Position numbers and translations under genes: made by a program. A stretch of 64,000 bases of DNA from assembly GCF_000744285.1 (NCBI RefSeq), contig NZ_JQLQ01000002.1:124001-188000 (forward strand), written 5' to 3'. The stretch's first letter is position 1; each line of letters starts with the position of its first letter. The stretch is from Carnobacterium pleistocenium FTR1. Lineage in GTDB: Bacteria > Bacillota > Bacilli > Lactobacillales > Carnobacteriaceae. Below, one piece after another: positions 8,909-17,507 of this stretch. The notes under the pieces were generated by a model. The model was not told the DNA's origin. It made no database searches and worked only from the letters and a program-made list of their open reading frames with translations.

Positions 8909-9748
8909 ATGAAAGCAAAAGATATTTTAGAATCAATATTCGTAAAAGAAATGATAGAAGTGACAACAAACTTGTACAACCATGGTTGGGATGAACGAAA
9001 TGGAGGCAATGTTAGCTATTTATTAAAGGAAGAGGAGGTCATTCCTTATATTAATGTAAATAAAGTTATTCGTGAAATTCCAATGCAATTTGACGCAAGT
9101 GAGCTAGCCACAAAATTATTTTTAGTTACTGGATCAGGAAAATATTTTAAAAATGTTGAAAATGCCCCAGCTAAAAATATCGGCTTGATTCGTATTAAAG
9201 AAGATGGTATGTCTCTAGAATTACTTTGGGGGCTTGAAGATGAAGCTGTTCCTACAAGTGAATTACCAAGTCATTTAATGACTCACATATCTCGTCTTTC
9301 TGTTGATCCAAACAATCGAATAGTTATGCATTGCCATGCAAGTCATCTATTAGCAATGACTTATTCACATGACTTAGATGAAAAATCATTTACTCGTACT
9401 TTGTGGAAAATGTGCACTGAATGTTTAGTTGTTTTTCCCGAAGGAGTTTCTATAATTCCTTGGTTAGTACCTGGAACAAATGAAATTGGAGAAGCAACAG
9501 CTGAAAAAATGAAAGAAACACGTCTAGTGGTATGGCCTCACCATGGTATTTACGGTGCTGGTAAAGATATGGATGAAGTTTATGGATTAATTGAAACAGC
9601 TGAGAAAGCAGCAGAAGTGTACACTTATGTTCAATCTCAGGGAGGGATAAAACAGACTATTACAGATGAACAACTGTTAGATTTGGCAGAAGCATTTGGA
9701 GTTGTCCCTAGAAAAGAATTTTTAGAAAGTCCAATAGCTCTACACTAA
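8909..9748 (+). CDS. rhaD: RhaD, rhamnulose-1-phosphate aldolase
   Basis: This class II aldolase cleaves L-rhamnulose 1-phosphate into dihydroxyacetone phosphate and L-lactaldehyde. It has 279 residues. GWDERNGGNVSY and LVTGSGKYF are substrate-binding loops. The zinc ligands are seen in HCHASH and in WPHHGIYGAG. GGAGG lies 7 bases before the ATG. A long hairpin lies just downstream before the permease gene, which may set different expression for enzymes and transporter. Confidence 0.96.
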   Translation: MKAKDILESIFVKEMIEVTTNLYNHGWDERNGGNVSYLLKEEEVIPYINVNKVIREIPMQFDASELATKLFLVTGSGKYFKNVENAPAKNIGLIRIKEDGMSLELLWGLEDEAVPTSELPSHLMTHISRLSVDPNNRIVMHCHASHLLAMTYSHDLDEKSFTRTLWKMCTECLVVFPEGVSIIPWLVPGTNEIGEATAEKMKETRLVVWPHHGIYGAGKDMDEVYGLIETAEKAAEVYTYVQSQGGIKQTITDEQLLDLAEAFGVVPRKEFLESPIALH

Positions 9749-9766
9749 TATAAAATTGGGAAGGAA

Positions 9767-9847
9767 GCCGAATATTGAAGAATAAAATTGAAATTTAATT
9801 CATTTAAAGAATACAATTTCGTTTAATTATTCTTCATATCTATCGGC
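9767..9847 (+). promoter_or_regulatory. Large intercistronic hairpin between rhaD and the permease
   Basis: GCCGAATATTGAAGAATAA on the left can pair with TTATTCTTCA, TATC, TATCGGC on the right, giving roughly 17 bp with one small bulge. It lacks a terminal T run, so it is more likely an RNA processing or stability element than a terminator. Confidence 0.5.
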
Positions 9848-9884
9848 AAAAAATTCAATGAAATAATGGAGAAGAGGTAAAATA

Positions 9885-11612
9885 ATGGAAGAAAAGTATT
9901 TAGAATTAGCACGTTCCGTACCTCAAGAGGACCGTCCAGTATCTAAGAATAAATTATCTGGATTAGGCAATTTCTTTGGTCTTTATGGAGGTGAACATAT
10001 TGCAGCTACTGAGTTTGTGATCGGTGCGACAATGGTTACTTGGGGAGTGTCGACACGAGAAATTATTGTTGGATTATTAATAGGGAACCTGTTAGCTACA
10101 TTAACTTATGCACTCCTTTGTGCTCCTATTGCAGTCGATACACGTAAGACACTTTATTCATATTTACGTGAAGTACTTGGTCCCTATATGCAAAAAATTT
10201 ACAATATTGTTTGGGGATTAGCTTCTATTGCCATGGCCAGTTCCATGTTAAACGTGTCAGCTTCTGCATTAAGAGTAATATTTGGTATCACCCCTCAATT
10301 AGAATGGTATCCGACTAGTTTTAAATTTATTTTGCTGGTACTTCTATTAGGGGTTATCGTAACTATTGTTGCAGCAAATGGTTTTGAAGCGGTAGCTAAA
10401 TTTTCTGCAATATGTGTTCCTTGGATGATTGCAATATTTTTTGCTGGTGCAATGATCAGCCTACCAGTATTGGCAGCCCAAACTGGTTACGGAGAGATTA
10501 ATTCCTTGAAAGATTTTCTAAATATAGCGGATGCTAGTATTTGGACTGGTGCTGCTGTTAATGGTGGTGAAAGGTTGAGTACTATTCACGTAATTGGATT
10601 TGCATGGATGTGTAACCTTGCATATCATGGTGGATTGAATGATATGTCATTACTTAGATTTGCAAAGCGTTCTAGTTATGGATTTGTAACCGGTTACGGA
10701 ATGTATGTTGGCCATTTTTTCGCATGGATAAGTGCTGGAATTATGGGTGCAACCGCTGCTAATGTATTAGGACAATCATTATTAGTTCTTGATTCAGGAG
10801 CAGTTATGAGTGCTATTTTTGGATTAACTGGCTTGCTTGCTGTTGTTGTAGCGGGATGGACCACAGCAAATCCTAATATTTATCGTGCTGCATTGTCATT
10901 TGGAACTTTTTTTCCTAAAGTAAGTATAAAAAAGGTTAGTTATATTGTTGGTATTTTAACTACTTTAATTGCAATGTTTCCTATTGTTGCTAATATCATG
11001 GTAATTGTTAATATTATTGTACTTGTTGTACCAACTATAGGTGCGATTGTTCTTGCTGAGCACTGGATTCTTCCTAAACTAGGTGGGACTCGTTACTGGT
11101 CCAAGTATAAGGGATGGAAAATAAATTACGCTGGGCTTATTGCATGGGGAATCTCTCTAATTTTCGTAATTATTGTCAGTGTAACTGGATTGATCCATTC
11201 TTACCTATTGTTCCTACCAAACTATCTGTTAGCAATGGGTAGCTACATTTTCTTTGCTCTTAGGATGGGTGCTCGAGAAGATTATACAGAGCAAGTGGAA
11301 GAAGATAAGAAACTGGCAGAAGCGATAGATATAATTAATGATGAAGAGAATCCTATTAAAGATAATGAAACACAAATTCTTCCTGGATTAATAAAAGGAA
11401 TAAAGTTAACTTCCTATCTATTTTTAATTGTTTTGGTTGTTCTCTCAGTTTTAACCTTTAGTGGTAATTACTCCGTTGAAAGTATAAAAGCTACATCTAT
11501 ATGGCTTACATTTCTTTACTTTATTTTTGGAGGAGTTCCAACTATTTATAAACTTCGTTTAGAGAAAAATAGAAATAAACTAATAGAAAATCTAGAAAGA
11601 GAAACTGAGTAG
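9885..11612 (+). CDS. NCS1-like permease, candidate rhamnose transporter
   Basis: This is a 575-residue polytopic membrane protein with about 12 to 14 hydrophobic segments and a long hydrophilic stretch near residues 460-500. Segments such as GNFFGLYGGEHIAATEFVIG and LLIGNLLATLTYALLCAPIA resemble the NCS1 (nucleobase:cation symporter-1) fold, not the RhaT family or an ABC system. It sits between rhaD and rhaM in the same orientation and is the only transporter in the operon, so uptake of L-rhamnose or a close 6-deoxysugar is the natural inference. NCS1 members usually carry purines, pyrimidines, hydantoins or vitamins, so a sugar substrate would be notable. GGAG at 9869-9872 with a possible second GAGG supports the ATG. 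Confidence 0.75.
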   Translation: MEEKYLELARSVPQEDRPVSKNKLSGLGNFFGLYGGEHIAATEFVIGATMVTWGVSTREIIVGLLIGNLLATLTYALLCAPIAVDTRKTLYSYLREVLGPYMQKIYNIVWGLASIAMASSMLNVSASALRVIFGITPQLEWYPTSFKFILLVLLLGVIVTIVAANGFEAVAKFSAICVPWMIAIFFAGAMISLPVLAAQTGYGEINSLKDFLNIADASIWTGAAVNGGERLSTIHVIGFAWMCNLAYHGGLNDMSLLRFAKRSSYGFVTGYGMYVGHFFAWISAGIMGATAANVLGQSLLVLDSGAVMSAIFGLTGLLAVVVAGWTTANPNIYRAALSFGTFFPKVSIKKVSYIVGILTTLIAMFPIVANIMVIVNIIVLVVPTIGAIVLAEHWILPKLGGTRYWSKYKGWKINYAGLIAWGISLIFVIIVSVTGLIHSYLLFLPNYLLAMGSYIFFALRMGAREDYTEQVEEDKKLAEAIDIINDEENPIKDNETQILPGLIKGIKLTSYLFLIVLVVLSVLTFSGNYSVESIKATSIWLTFLYFIFGGVPTIYKLRLEKNRNKLIENLERETE

Positions 11613-11660
11613 TATTCAGAAACTGACAAGACAATTTTTTACTTAAGGGAGGAAAATCAC

Positions 11661-11972
11661 ATGGTGAAAATAGGATTCAAAATGAAAATTTATCCAGATA
11701 AACTGGAAGAATATGAAAAAAGACATAATCAACTCTGGCCTGAAATGAGACAAATGTTGAAAGAACATGGTGCAATCAGTTACTCAATATTTGCAGATCC
11801 AGAAACGAACTATTTATTTGGATATCTTGAAATAGATGATGAAACTAAATGGTCCAATACTGCTAATACCGAAATTAATCAAAAATGGTGGGATTATATG
11901 AAAGATGTGATGGAAACAAACCCAGATAATTCACCAGTAACAGTTGATTTGAAACAAGTTTTTGAAATATAG
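11661..11972 (+). CDS. rhaM: RhaM, L-rhamnose mutarotase
   Basis: This 103-residue dimeric alpha-beta barrel protein interconverts the alpha and beta anomers of L-rhamnose, feeding the isomerase. The family signatures YEKRHNQLWPEM (with the catalytic His), HGAISYSIFADPETNYLFGYLE and the ending KWWDYMKDVMETN are present. GGGAGG at 11647-11652 precedes the ATG. It lies within the operon, 48 bases after the permease, and is followed by a small hairpin before fucO. Confidence 0.95.
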   Translation: MVKIGFKMKIYPDKLEEYEKRHNQLWPEMRQMLKEHGAISYSIFADPETNYLFGYLEIDDETKWSNTANTEINQKWWDYMKDVMETNPDNSPVTVDLKQVFEI

Positions 11973-11998
11973 AAAAAGTAATCTTTGCTACTTTTTCT
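11971..11998 (+). promoter_or_regulatory. Hairpin between rhaM and fucO
   Basis: AGAAAAAGTA pairs perfectly with TACTTTTTCT around an 8-base loop, starting at the rhaM stop codon. The T-rich right arm could act as a weak terminator or a 3' end stabiliser, lowering or separating fucO expression. Confidence 0.5.
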
Positions 11999-12038
11999 TA
12001 CTAAATTATGCAAACAAACATACAAAGGGGAGAAAAAA

Positions 12039-13193
12039 ATGTCAGTAAATCGTATGGTATTGAATGAAACATCTTATTTTGGTAAAGGAGCAATTAAAGA
12101 AGTTGCAATTGAAGTGAAAAAACGAGGATTTAAAAAGGCTTTAGTTGTTACTGATAAAGGATTAGTGAAATTTGAAGTAGTAAAAAAGGTAACAACAGTC
12201 TTAGATGAAGCTGGATTAAGCTATGAGATTTATGATGGTGTTGTACCGAATCCAACAATCGCTGACGTACAAGCAGGAGTAAAGGCTTGTAAAGCTGCAA
12301 AGGCTGATTATATTGTAGCAATTGGTGGAGGGTCGCCAATCGATACAGCAAAAGCAATTGGTATTATCATTAAGAATCCCAAATTTGAAGATGTCGTTAG
12401 TTTAGAAGGTGTTGCAGATACTAAAAATCCTGCACTTCCAATTATGGCAATACCTACAACTTCTGGAACAGCTGCAGAAGTAACAATTAACTATGTAATC
12501 ACGGATGAATCCAACCATCGGAAATTTGTTTGTGTTGATCCTCATGATATTCCTATAGTTGCTTTTGTGGACAGTGATATGATGATGGGGATGCCAAAGG
12601 GTTTATGTGCTTCTACTGGTATGGATGCGTTAACTCATGCTATTGAAGGCTATATTACTAAAGGTGCTTGGGAAATGACCGATATGTTGCACATTAAAGC
12701 AATTAAAATTATAGGTCATTCATTACGTGATTCAGTTTCTGGCAAACAAAAAGCTCGTGAAGAAATGGCATTAGGACAATATGTTGCTGGTATGGGGTTT
12801 TCTAATGTCGGCCTAGGATTAGTACACGGTATGGCTCATCCATTGAGTGCTTGGTACAATATTCCTCACGGTGTTGCTTGTGCAACACTATTACCACTTA
12901 TCATGGATTATAATAAAGATTTTACTGACAAAAAATATCTTGATATTGCAGTAAATATGAATGTTGAAGGAGTAGAAACTATGTCACTATCTGAAGTTCG
13001 TGACGCTGCTGTTCAAGCGGTAAAACAACTAGGTATTGATGTTGGTATTCCACAAAATATATCAGAATTAGGTGTCAAAATAGAAGATATCCCACAAATT
13101 GCTGAAGATGCATTTCGTGATGTCTGTACACCGGGAAATCCACGCGATGCTTCTGTAGAAGAAATTAGCGAACTTTATAAATCAATGCTGTAA
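12039..13193 (+). CDS. fucO: FucO-type lactaldehyde reductase / iron-containing alcohol dehydrogenase
   Basis: This 384-residue group III alcohol dehydrogenase reduces L-lactaldehyde from the aldolase to L-1,2-propanediol with NADH, so that rhamnose can be used without oxygen. IGGGSPIDTAKAIG is the nucleotide site. HGMAHPLSAWYNIPHG holds His ligands of the Fe(II) site, together with TGMDALTHAIEGY. The ATG at 12039 has GGGGAG upstream; the longer frame from 11985 starts inside the rhaM 3' hairpin and is rejected. It ends the rhamnose operon before a strong terminator. Confidence 0.92.
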   Translation: MSVNRMVLNETSYFGKGAIKEVAIEVKKRGFKKALVVTDKGLVKFEVVKKVTTVLDEAGLSYEIYDGVVPNPTIADVQAGVKACKAAKADYIVAIGGGSPIDTAKAIGIIIKNPKFEDVVSLEGVADTKNPALPIMAIPTTSGTAAEVTINYVITDESNHRKFVCVDPHDIPIVAFVDSDMMMGMPKGLCASTGMDALTHAIEGYITKGAWEMTDMLHIKAIKIIGHSLRDSVSGKQKAREEMALGQYVAGMGFSNVGLGLVHGMAHPLSAWYNIPHGVACATLLPLIMDYNKDFTDKKYLDIAVNMNVEGVETMSLSEVRDAAVQAVKQLGIDVGIPQNISELGVKIEDIPQIAEDAFRDVCTPGNPRDASVEEISELYKSML

Positions 13194-13203
13194 TTTATTT
13201 TTT

Positions 13204-13239
13204 AAGAAGCGTGAGTATTTAGCTCATGCTTCTTTTTTT
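13204..13239 (+). terminator. Terminator of the rhamnose operon
   Basis: A 12-bp stem, AAGAAGCGTGAG with CTCATGCTTCTT (one G-T pair), 7-base loop, then a T run. Confidence 0.9.
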
Positions 13240-13329
13240 CGCTTTAAAACTAATTAAAATGCGGTATCTAAATTTCTGGAATTTCGTTATCTAGAGGCAA
13301 TACGATTGAATATGTTGATTTTTTGTACA

Positions 13330-13363
13330 AAAAGAGGTGTGAACGAATTTCTTCACCCACACC
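13330..13363 (-). terminator. Weak terminator of the AEC permease gene
   Basis: Read on the minus strand, GGTGTGGGTGAA can pair in part with TTCACACC, followed by TCTTTTT. It lies just after the permease stop. Confidence 0.5.
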
Positions 13364-13368
13364 AAAAA

Positions 13369-14283
13369 TCAGATACCCATAAAAACTAAAGCTATTGTCA
13401 TTAAAACTAATGAAATAATGATACTGGTAGAAGACAAAAAGCCAGAAAGAGAAGTTTTGTTTCCATAAATGACCATATTGATAGTAGAAACCGTACCAAT
13501 GGGTGCAAGTGCTACTAAAACCAAAGATAATCGAACAATTTTTGGTAAGGGTAACAAAAAATAAAAGACCAGTGCAAGTGAAATACCCAAAGCGTAACGA
13601 GTGAAAAGAAGTTTAGCTACTTTTGCTAAATCTACTCGGGAGATTTTGAATTCTAAGTAAAGACCAATCATAAACATTGATAGAAAAGCATTCCCGCTAG
13701 CAAAAATCGCAACTACAGAAAGAACATTTTCTGGAATTGTAATATTTACAATTGCCAAAATAATCATAGCAATATAAGCAGAAAAAGAAGGAGAACGAAA
13801 TAGCTGGAAAATAACTTCCCATATTCCACGTGTTCCACGATTTTGCCCAGTCATTTTATCCGCTAGTAGTGGAGTTCCGCCAAAAAGCATTAATGCATTT
13901 CCTGTGTCAAAGCTTCCGATAAAGGGAATAGCTTGAGGGAAAAAACCTTGTACAAAAGGAATAGTGAAATTTCCAATATTGTAGCCTCCTTGACTGAATA
14001 TCATAAGGGCTTGATCAGCTGAATTTTTTTTTCGCCAGATGAATCCGCCAAAAGTAATCAGAAAAAAATTTGCCAATAAGCCTAGCGACATCAGCAGTAT
14101 TAAAGTAGAGTTGATTTCAACTGTATTAAATCCAATAATGATGGTGGCCGGCAAAGTTAAATTAAGAATGATTTTTGAAACGGTTTGTCCATCTTTTGCT
14201 TCTAAAAGACCGCCAACTTTAAATAAATAACCTACTAGAATGACTAATAAAAAGCTGATAGCCTGTGCAAATACAATGCCCAT
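13369..14283 (-). CDS. AEC-family (auxin efflux carrier/malate permease) transporter
   Basis: This is a membrane protein of about 304 residues with ten likely transmembrane helices in two halves, typical of the AEC family. GYLFKVGGLLEAKDGQTVSKI and NLTLPATIIIGF at the start, and PIGTVSTINMVIYG near the end, fit bacterial members that move malate, other carboxylates or amino acids. The ATG at 14283 has GGAG 11 bases upstream; the GTG at 14295 overlaps that site and is less likely. No operon partner is present. The substrate cannot be predicted. Confidence 0.85.
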   Translation of the reverse strand: MGIVFAQAISFLLVILVGYLFKVGGLLEAKDGQTVSKIILNLTLPATIIIGFNTVEINSTLILLMSLGLLANFFLITFGGFIWRKKNSADQALMIFSQGGYNIGNFTIPFVQGFFPQAIPFIGSFDTGNALMLFGGTPLLADKMTGQNRGTRGIWEVIFQLFRSPSFSAYIAMIILAIVNITIPENVLSVVAIFASGNAFLSMFMIGLYLEFKISRVDLAKVAKLLFTRYALGISLALVFYFLLPLPKIVRLSLVLVALAPIGTVSTINMVIYGNKTSLSGFLSSTSIIISLVLMTIALVFMGI

Positions 14284-14505
14284 TAAAAAGTTCACTCCTT
14301 TTTTAGATTCAGTCTTAATGAGGGACTTTCCGCCTTACTTTTCTTAGTGTACATAATTTTTCGTTTAATTGCTTGGTTTTTAATTTGAGCCCTTCATAAA
14401 ATGAATTTCTTTGGGTTCTCCATATTTTCTACACAGTGATGGGTTATCTTAATAGTATAGATTGATAGGCAGTTCTAGAAAAATCAAGGAAGGATGTAAA
14501 TAAAA

Positions 14506-15297
14506 ATGAATAAAAAAATAATTGGAGTGGGGTTACTTTCTTTTGTTTCACTAACGATGCTTTCTGCTTATACAAATGATCAAAAGGAAACAGAATCAGA
14601 TATATCAAATCGCGCGAACCAGATGGGGCAGCATAGCAGTGAATATACTGCTAACAATAGCAGAGGTCATGCTCATCATAACGGTTCAGTCGGCAACTAC
14701 AATAAGGTAGATGTTTCTGATGTTGTACCCGCAAATATAAAAGCAGCAATAGACCCAACATTTAGTATTGGGGAAGATGTCATCATTACTGAAGGCCATA
14801 TGACCGGAATGATGGGAGCTCAAGCAGAAATAGTGGGAGCATTTGATTCTTACGCGTATTCCATAAGCTATTCCCCTACGAATGGTGGAGAAGAAGTCTA
14901 TGATCATAAATGGGTCGTGCAGGAAGAAATTGCAGACTCAGGAGCTGAACCAATGGATGTTGGCACTGAAGTTATTTTGAAAGCCAATCACATGTCTGGC
15001 ATGGAAGGCGCAAACGCAACAATTGAATCAGTAGAAGATACAACCGTTTATATAGTTGATTATCAACCAACAGATGGCGGCAAATTAGTTCGGAACCATA
15101 AGTGGCTGATCGATAGCGAATTATCACCTGCTGATACGGAGGAAAATAATTTGAATTTTGGACAAATGAAATCATATATGGGTGAAATGCATCCTAACCT
15201 AAATAACCAAGAATTAAATGAAATGTACAAGGGAATGCATGGAACGAGTGGTTCATCTCTAAGTAATAATTTTAGAGGAATGGACAATATGTATTGA
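14506..15297 (+). CDS. Exported protein with two DUF1541 (YdhK-like) repeats
   Basis: This is a 263-residue secreted or surface protein. Residues 1-21 form a signal peptide ending LTMLSA. Two homologous DUF1541 repeats follow, near 82-145 (EDVIITEGHMTGMMGAQAEI to DHKWVVQEE) and 152-212 (EVILKANHMSGMEGANATI to NHKWLIDSE). The tail carries MGEMHPNLNNQELNEMYKGM, a Met/His-rich motif shared by small Gram-positive envelope proteins. Relatives are lipoproteins whose Cys follows this signal; here the position is Tyr22 (TAT), one base from TGT, so lipid anchoring is probably lost. GGAAGG upstream supports the start. His and Met content suggests copper or another metal, as inference. Confidence 0.85.
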   Translation: MNKKIIGVGLLSFVSLTMLSAYTNDQKETESDISNRANQMGQHSSEYTANNSRGHAHHNGSVGNYNKVDVSDVVPANIKAAIDPTFSIGEDVIITEGHMTGMMGAQAEIVGAFDSYAYSISYSPTNGGEEVYDHKWVVQEEIADSGAEPMDVGTEVILKANHMSGMEGANATIESVEDTTVYIVDYQPTDGGKLVRNHKWLIDSELSPADTEENNLNFGQMKSYMGEMHPNLNNQELNEMYKGMHGTSGSSLSNNFRGMDNMY

Positions 15298-15376
15298 AAA
15301 TTCTGAGTAGGCCAATTTCTATAGCCATTGTAAAAATGGATGTGAATGAATAGTATAGAAAGGAGAATTTAGGCTG

Positions 15377-15640
15377 ATGAATGGAGGATATAGAGGTTAC
15401 TTTTGGAATGATGGCTATGACGGCATGCAGCGAGGATTTAATTCGTTTAATAATAGCGCAGGTCTCCTAATGTTGTTGCTGGTAGTTGCGCTAATTGTCT
15501 TTGTAGTCTAACTCATTTTTAAAAATAAGAAACAACAAATTAGCGGTAATAAAGCTGAAGAAATTGTAAAAAGGCGGTATGCTCGTGGTGAAATAACACA
15601 TGAAGAATTTCAATCCATATTAAAGACATTGAGATTGTAA
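15377..15640 (+). pseudogene. SHOCT-domain small membrane protein with an in-frame stop
   Basis: The frame encodes MNGGYRGYFWNDGYDG, then a membrane helix GLLMLLLVVALIVFVV, a TAA stop at 15509-15511, then LIFKNKKQQ and a SHOCT-type tail AEEIVKRRYARGEITHEEF to 15640. Everything before and after the stop is in one frame, and both halves look like one 87-residue protein. A single-codon change has broken it, unless readthrough occurs. It follows the DUF1541 gene by 80 bases, and the two types often occur together near metal-resistance genes. Confidence 0.8.
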
Positions 15641-16069
15641 TAAGGTTGAGTAACCGCAATAAAAGTCATACGCCCCATGGTTATGTGGCTTTATCGATCA
15701 TTAATTGATGATCCAAATTAGTTTGATTGGAAAAAGAGGCAATTTATAAAATTGCTGAAAATAACATGAATAAATCAAATAAGACAGCTAGTACGTTGAA
15801 AAAGTACTAACTGTCTTATTTGAGTGCAAATCGTTATTCTGAATAGGTGACTACTCTTCTGAATAATAAATAGTCAAAAGATAATATGGAAATAGTATCT
15901 TTGATACGACAACAAGCAGTGCTTATATGTTTAAAGTTCCAACTAGTAGGTATTAAAATACATAATTCCATAAATGGGTATTCTAGAAGTAGCCATCATT
16001 CCCATAAATTTCATATAACGTTTATTGAGTTCTATCTTATGTTTAGCTGCAGCATCCAACCAAAAATGA
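15641..16069. other. Gene-free stretch with a large dyad and a decayed minus-strand fragment
   Basis: A 19-bp dyad sits at 15776-15822 (see the repeat entry). On the minus strand between 15926 and 16064 the reading WLDAAAKHKIELNKRY, MKFMGMMATSRIP, IYGIMYFNTY looks protein-like but has no start; it may be a gene remnant. A 66-codon plus-strand frame at 15886 has no ribosome binding site and is not called. Confidence 0.4.
15776..15822. repeat. Dispersed 19-bp dyad element, copy A
   Basis: CAAATAAGACAGCTAGTAC, a 9-base loop, then its complement with one mismatch. The same arms recur at 57121-57168. It lies downstream of the SHOCT pseudogene and may work as a terminator or be a small mobile repeat. 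Confidence 0.75.
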
Positions 16070-16456
16070 TTAGATGGAAGACGTGATAGATTTTTTTAAA
16101 ATCGTTTCAACACTTTCAGCAATTATACTTAATTCTGATTCGTCAAATAGGCCAATAAGTTTTTCAGGGCTTGTCATTCCCATGTAAGTCTTATTACCTG
16201 CTGTTCTCACTACCATCTTACACGGCAATACATATCCTACATGAACGTTTCTTTCTAATACTTCTTTCGCCTGCTTTGGATTACATACCTCCAGGACAAC
16301 AAAGTCATCCTTTAACTCTAGTCCCTTTTCAGCAAGCTTATCCTTGAAATTTAATTTCCATAATATTCCAAAATTGTTTTCTTTTAAATTTTCTTCTAAT
16401 GCTTGAATAGCTTCTTCTAAACTTTTATCTGTTCTCTTCTCATAAACAATATCCAT
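16070..16456 (-). CDS. DUF302-family protein
   Basis: This is a 128-residue soluble protein of the DUF302 family, whose members are small proteins of unknown function often found near copper or sulfur genes. The body matches the family pattern: SLEEAIQALEENLKENNFGI, then LEVCNPKQAKEVLERN, then LPCKMVVRTAGNKTYMGMTSP. A perfect AGGAGG precedes the ATG. Cys residues in EVCNP and LPCK could bind metal or a thiol, as inference. A GTCAAA/TTTGAC palindrome lies 47 bases upstream of the start. Confidence 0.85.
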   Translation of the reverse strand: MDIVYEKRTDKSLEEAIQALEENLKENNFGILWKLNFKDKLAEKGLELKDDFVVLEVCNPKQAKEVLERNVHVGYVLPCKMVVRTAGNKTYMGMTSPEKLIGLFDESELSIIAESVETILKKSITSSI

Positions 16457-16502
16457 TTCCTTACCTCCTGAAAGTTGTATTAAAATATAAACTAACCACT
16501 AA

Positions 16503-16521
16503 GTCAAAGATATATTTTGAC
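16503..16521. promoter_or_regulatory. Palindrome upstream of the DUF302 gene
   Basis: GTCAAA and TTTGAC flank a 7-base spacer. Position fits an operator or promoter for the minus-strand gene. The rest of 16457-16763 shows nothing else. Confidence 0.35.
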
Positions 16522-16763
16522 CCATATAATTAAATATGATATCTGTTTTACAGCGCTCTCTTTTATAGATGATTTAACAATATCAGTTTAAATTTTATTG
16601 TAAAGTCAAACGATTCTCAATACAGTCATATTTTTATAAAACAAGCTATAAGTCCAGATGGTATCATAGCAGTATTGTGATAGATGATCAAAACTGATTC
16701 TAAGTGCTCAGTAAAGTTAAATTTATTTTTTCAATCCCAGTTTCAATCAATAATTTTTGTTGT

Positions 16764-16976
16764 TTAAGAATTATATCCAAGTAAAAAGGTCCAAAATAAT
16801 AAGTACAGTGAAACTAATACAAGAGCAGTTCCTATAAGTAGACTAATCAAAGCTGAAGCTTTACTTTTCTTGCGGATTCTTATCCCGCTAGCTATAAGCA
16901 TCATTCCTCCAATCAAAAAAATACCTTCAAATAACAATACGGGCCATTTTAATTCTATCGATCTTTGAATGAACAT
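16764..16976 (-). CDS. Small two-helix membrane protein
   Basis: This 70-residue protein has two hydrophobic helices, WPVLLFEGIFLIGGMMLIASG and ALISLLIGTALVLVSLYLL, joined by a basic loop IRIRKKSKA. An AAGGATG element precedes the ATG. It stands alone. I do not recognise a family; a small membrane protein of unknown role. Confidence 0.6.
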   Translation of the reverse strand: MFIQRSIELKWPVLLFEGIFLIGGMMLIASGIRIRKKSKASALISLLIGTALVLVSLYLLFWTFLLGYNS

Positions 16977-17143
16977 TATAAGTCACATCCTTTTCTAATA
17001 GTATAACTAAAAAGCAGTTGTATTGGAACAAATCGCTAACTTGAACCGGAAAATAAGGCAAGCAGTTTATTTAGCGACTATAAGATGTTAGGATGAGAAT
17101 ACAGCTGTAAATAAAAACATCAGTAATTAAAAGAGGTGAAAAG

Positions 17144-17446
17144 ATGCAAGGTTTAGTTTTTTTGGTAAGTGTCCTATTTCTGATAGGAGTAATGATTTCT
17201 TCGATAGTAAATAAACAAAACGAGCAGCTAAAACAAGATATTGCTCATATGAAACAAACGGTGGACAATATTGCTAAGCAAATGGGTGTACCTGATTCGA
17301 TAAATGATGAATTAAAAGAGTTTCTTTTAGAGCTTATTTCAGAAGGGGAAACAATCAAAGCAATTAAAGAGTACAGAATGGCTACTGGAGCAGGTCTAGT
17401 TGAGGGTAAGCAGTATATTGATCAGTTAAGCGAACAAACAGAATAG
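17144..17446 (+). CDS. Membrane-anchored protein with ribosomal L7/L12-like C-terminal domain
   Basis: This is a 100-residue protein with an N-terminal transmembrane helix (GLVFLVSVLFLIGVMISSIV), a short coiled-coil-like segment with QLKQDIAHMKQTVDNIAKQM, and a C-terminal ISEGETIKAIKEYRMATGAG, LVEGKQYIDQL that matches the factor-binding helix pair of ribosomal protein L7/L12. AGAGGTG lies 5 bases upstream of the ATG. Such bL12-like domains outside the ribosome are known in Gram-positive bacteria but have no clear role. It faces the cytoplasm if the helix is a simple N-out anchor. Confidence 0.75.
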   Translation: MQGLVFLVSVLFLIGVMISSIVNKQNEQLKQDIAHMKQTVDNIAKQMGVPDSINDELKEFLLELISEGETIKAIKEYRMATGAGLVEGKQYIDQLSEQTE

Positions 17447-17507
17447 CAAAAGGAATAGTCAAAATTTTTGTATGCTATTTTAAATCCAACAAGCAACAAT
17501 ACGATTT

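Noticed and set aside
15886-16086. 66-codon plus-strand frame
   Set aside because: No ribosome binding site and unlikely protein composition; lies over a minus-strand fragment.
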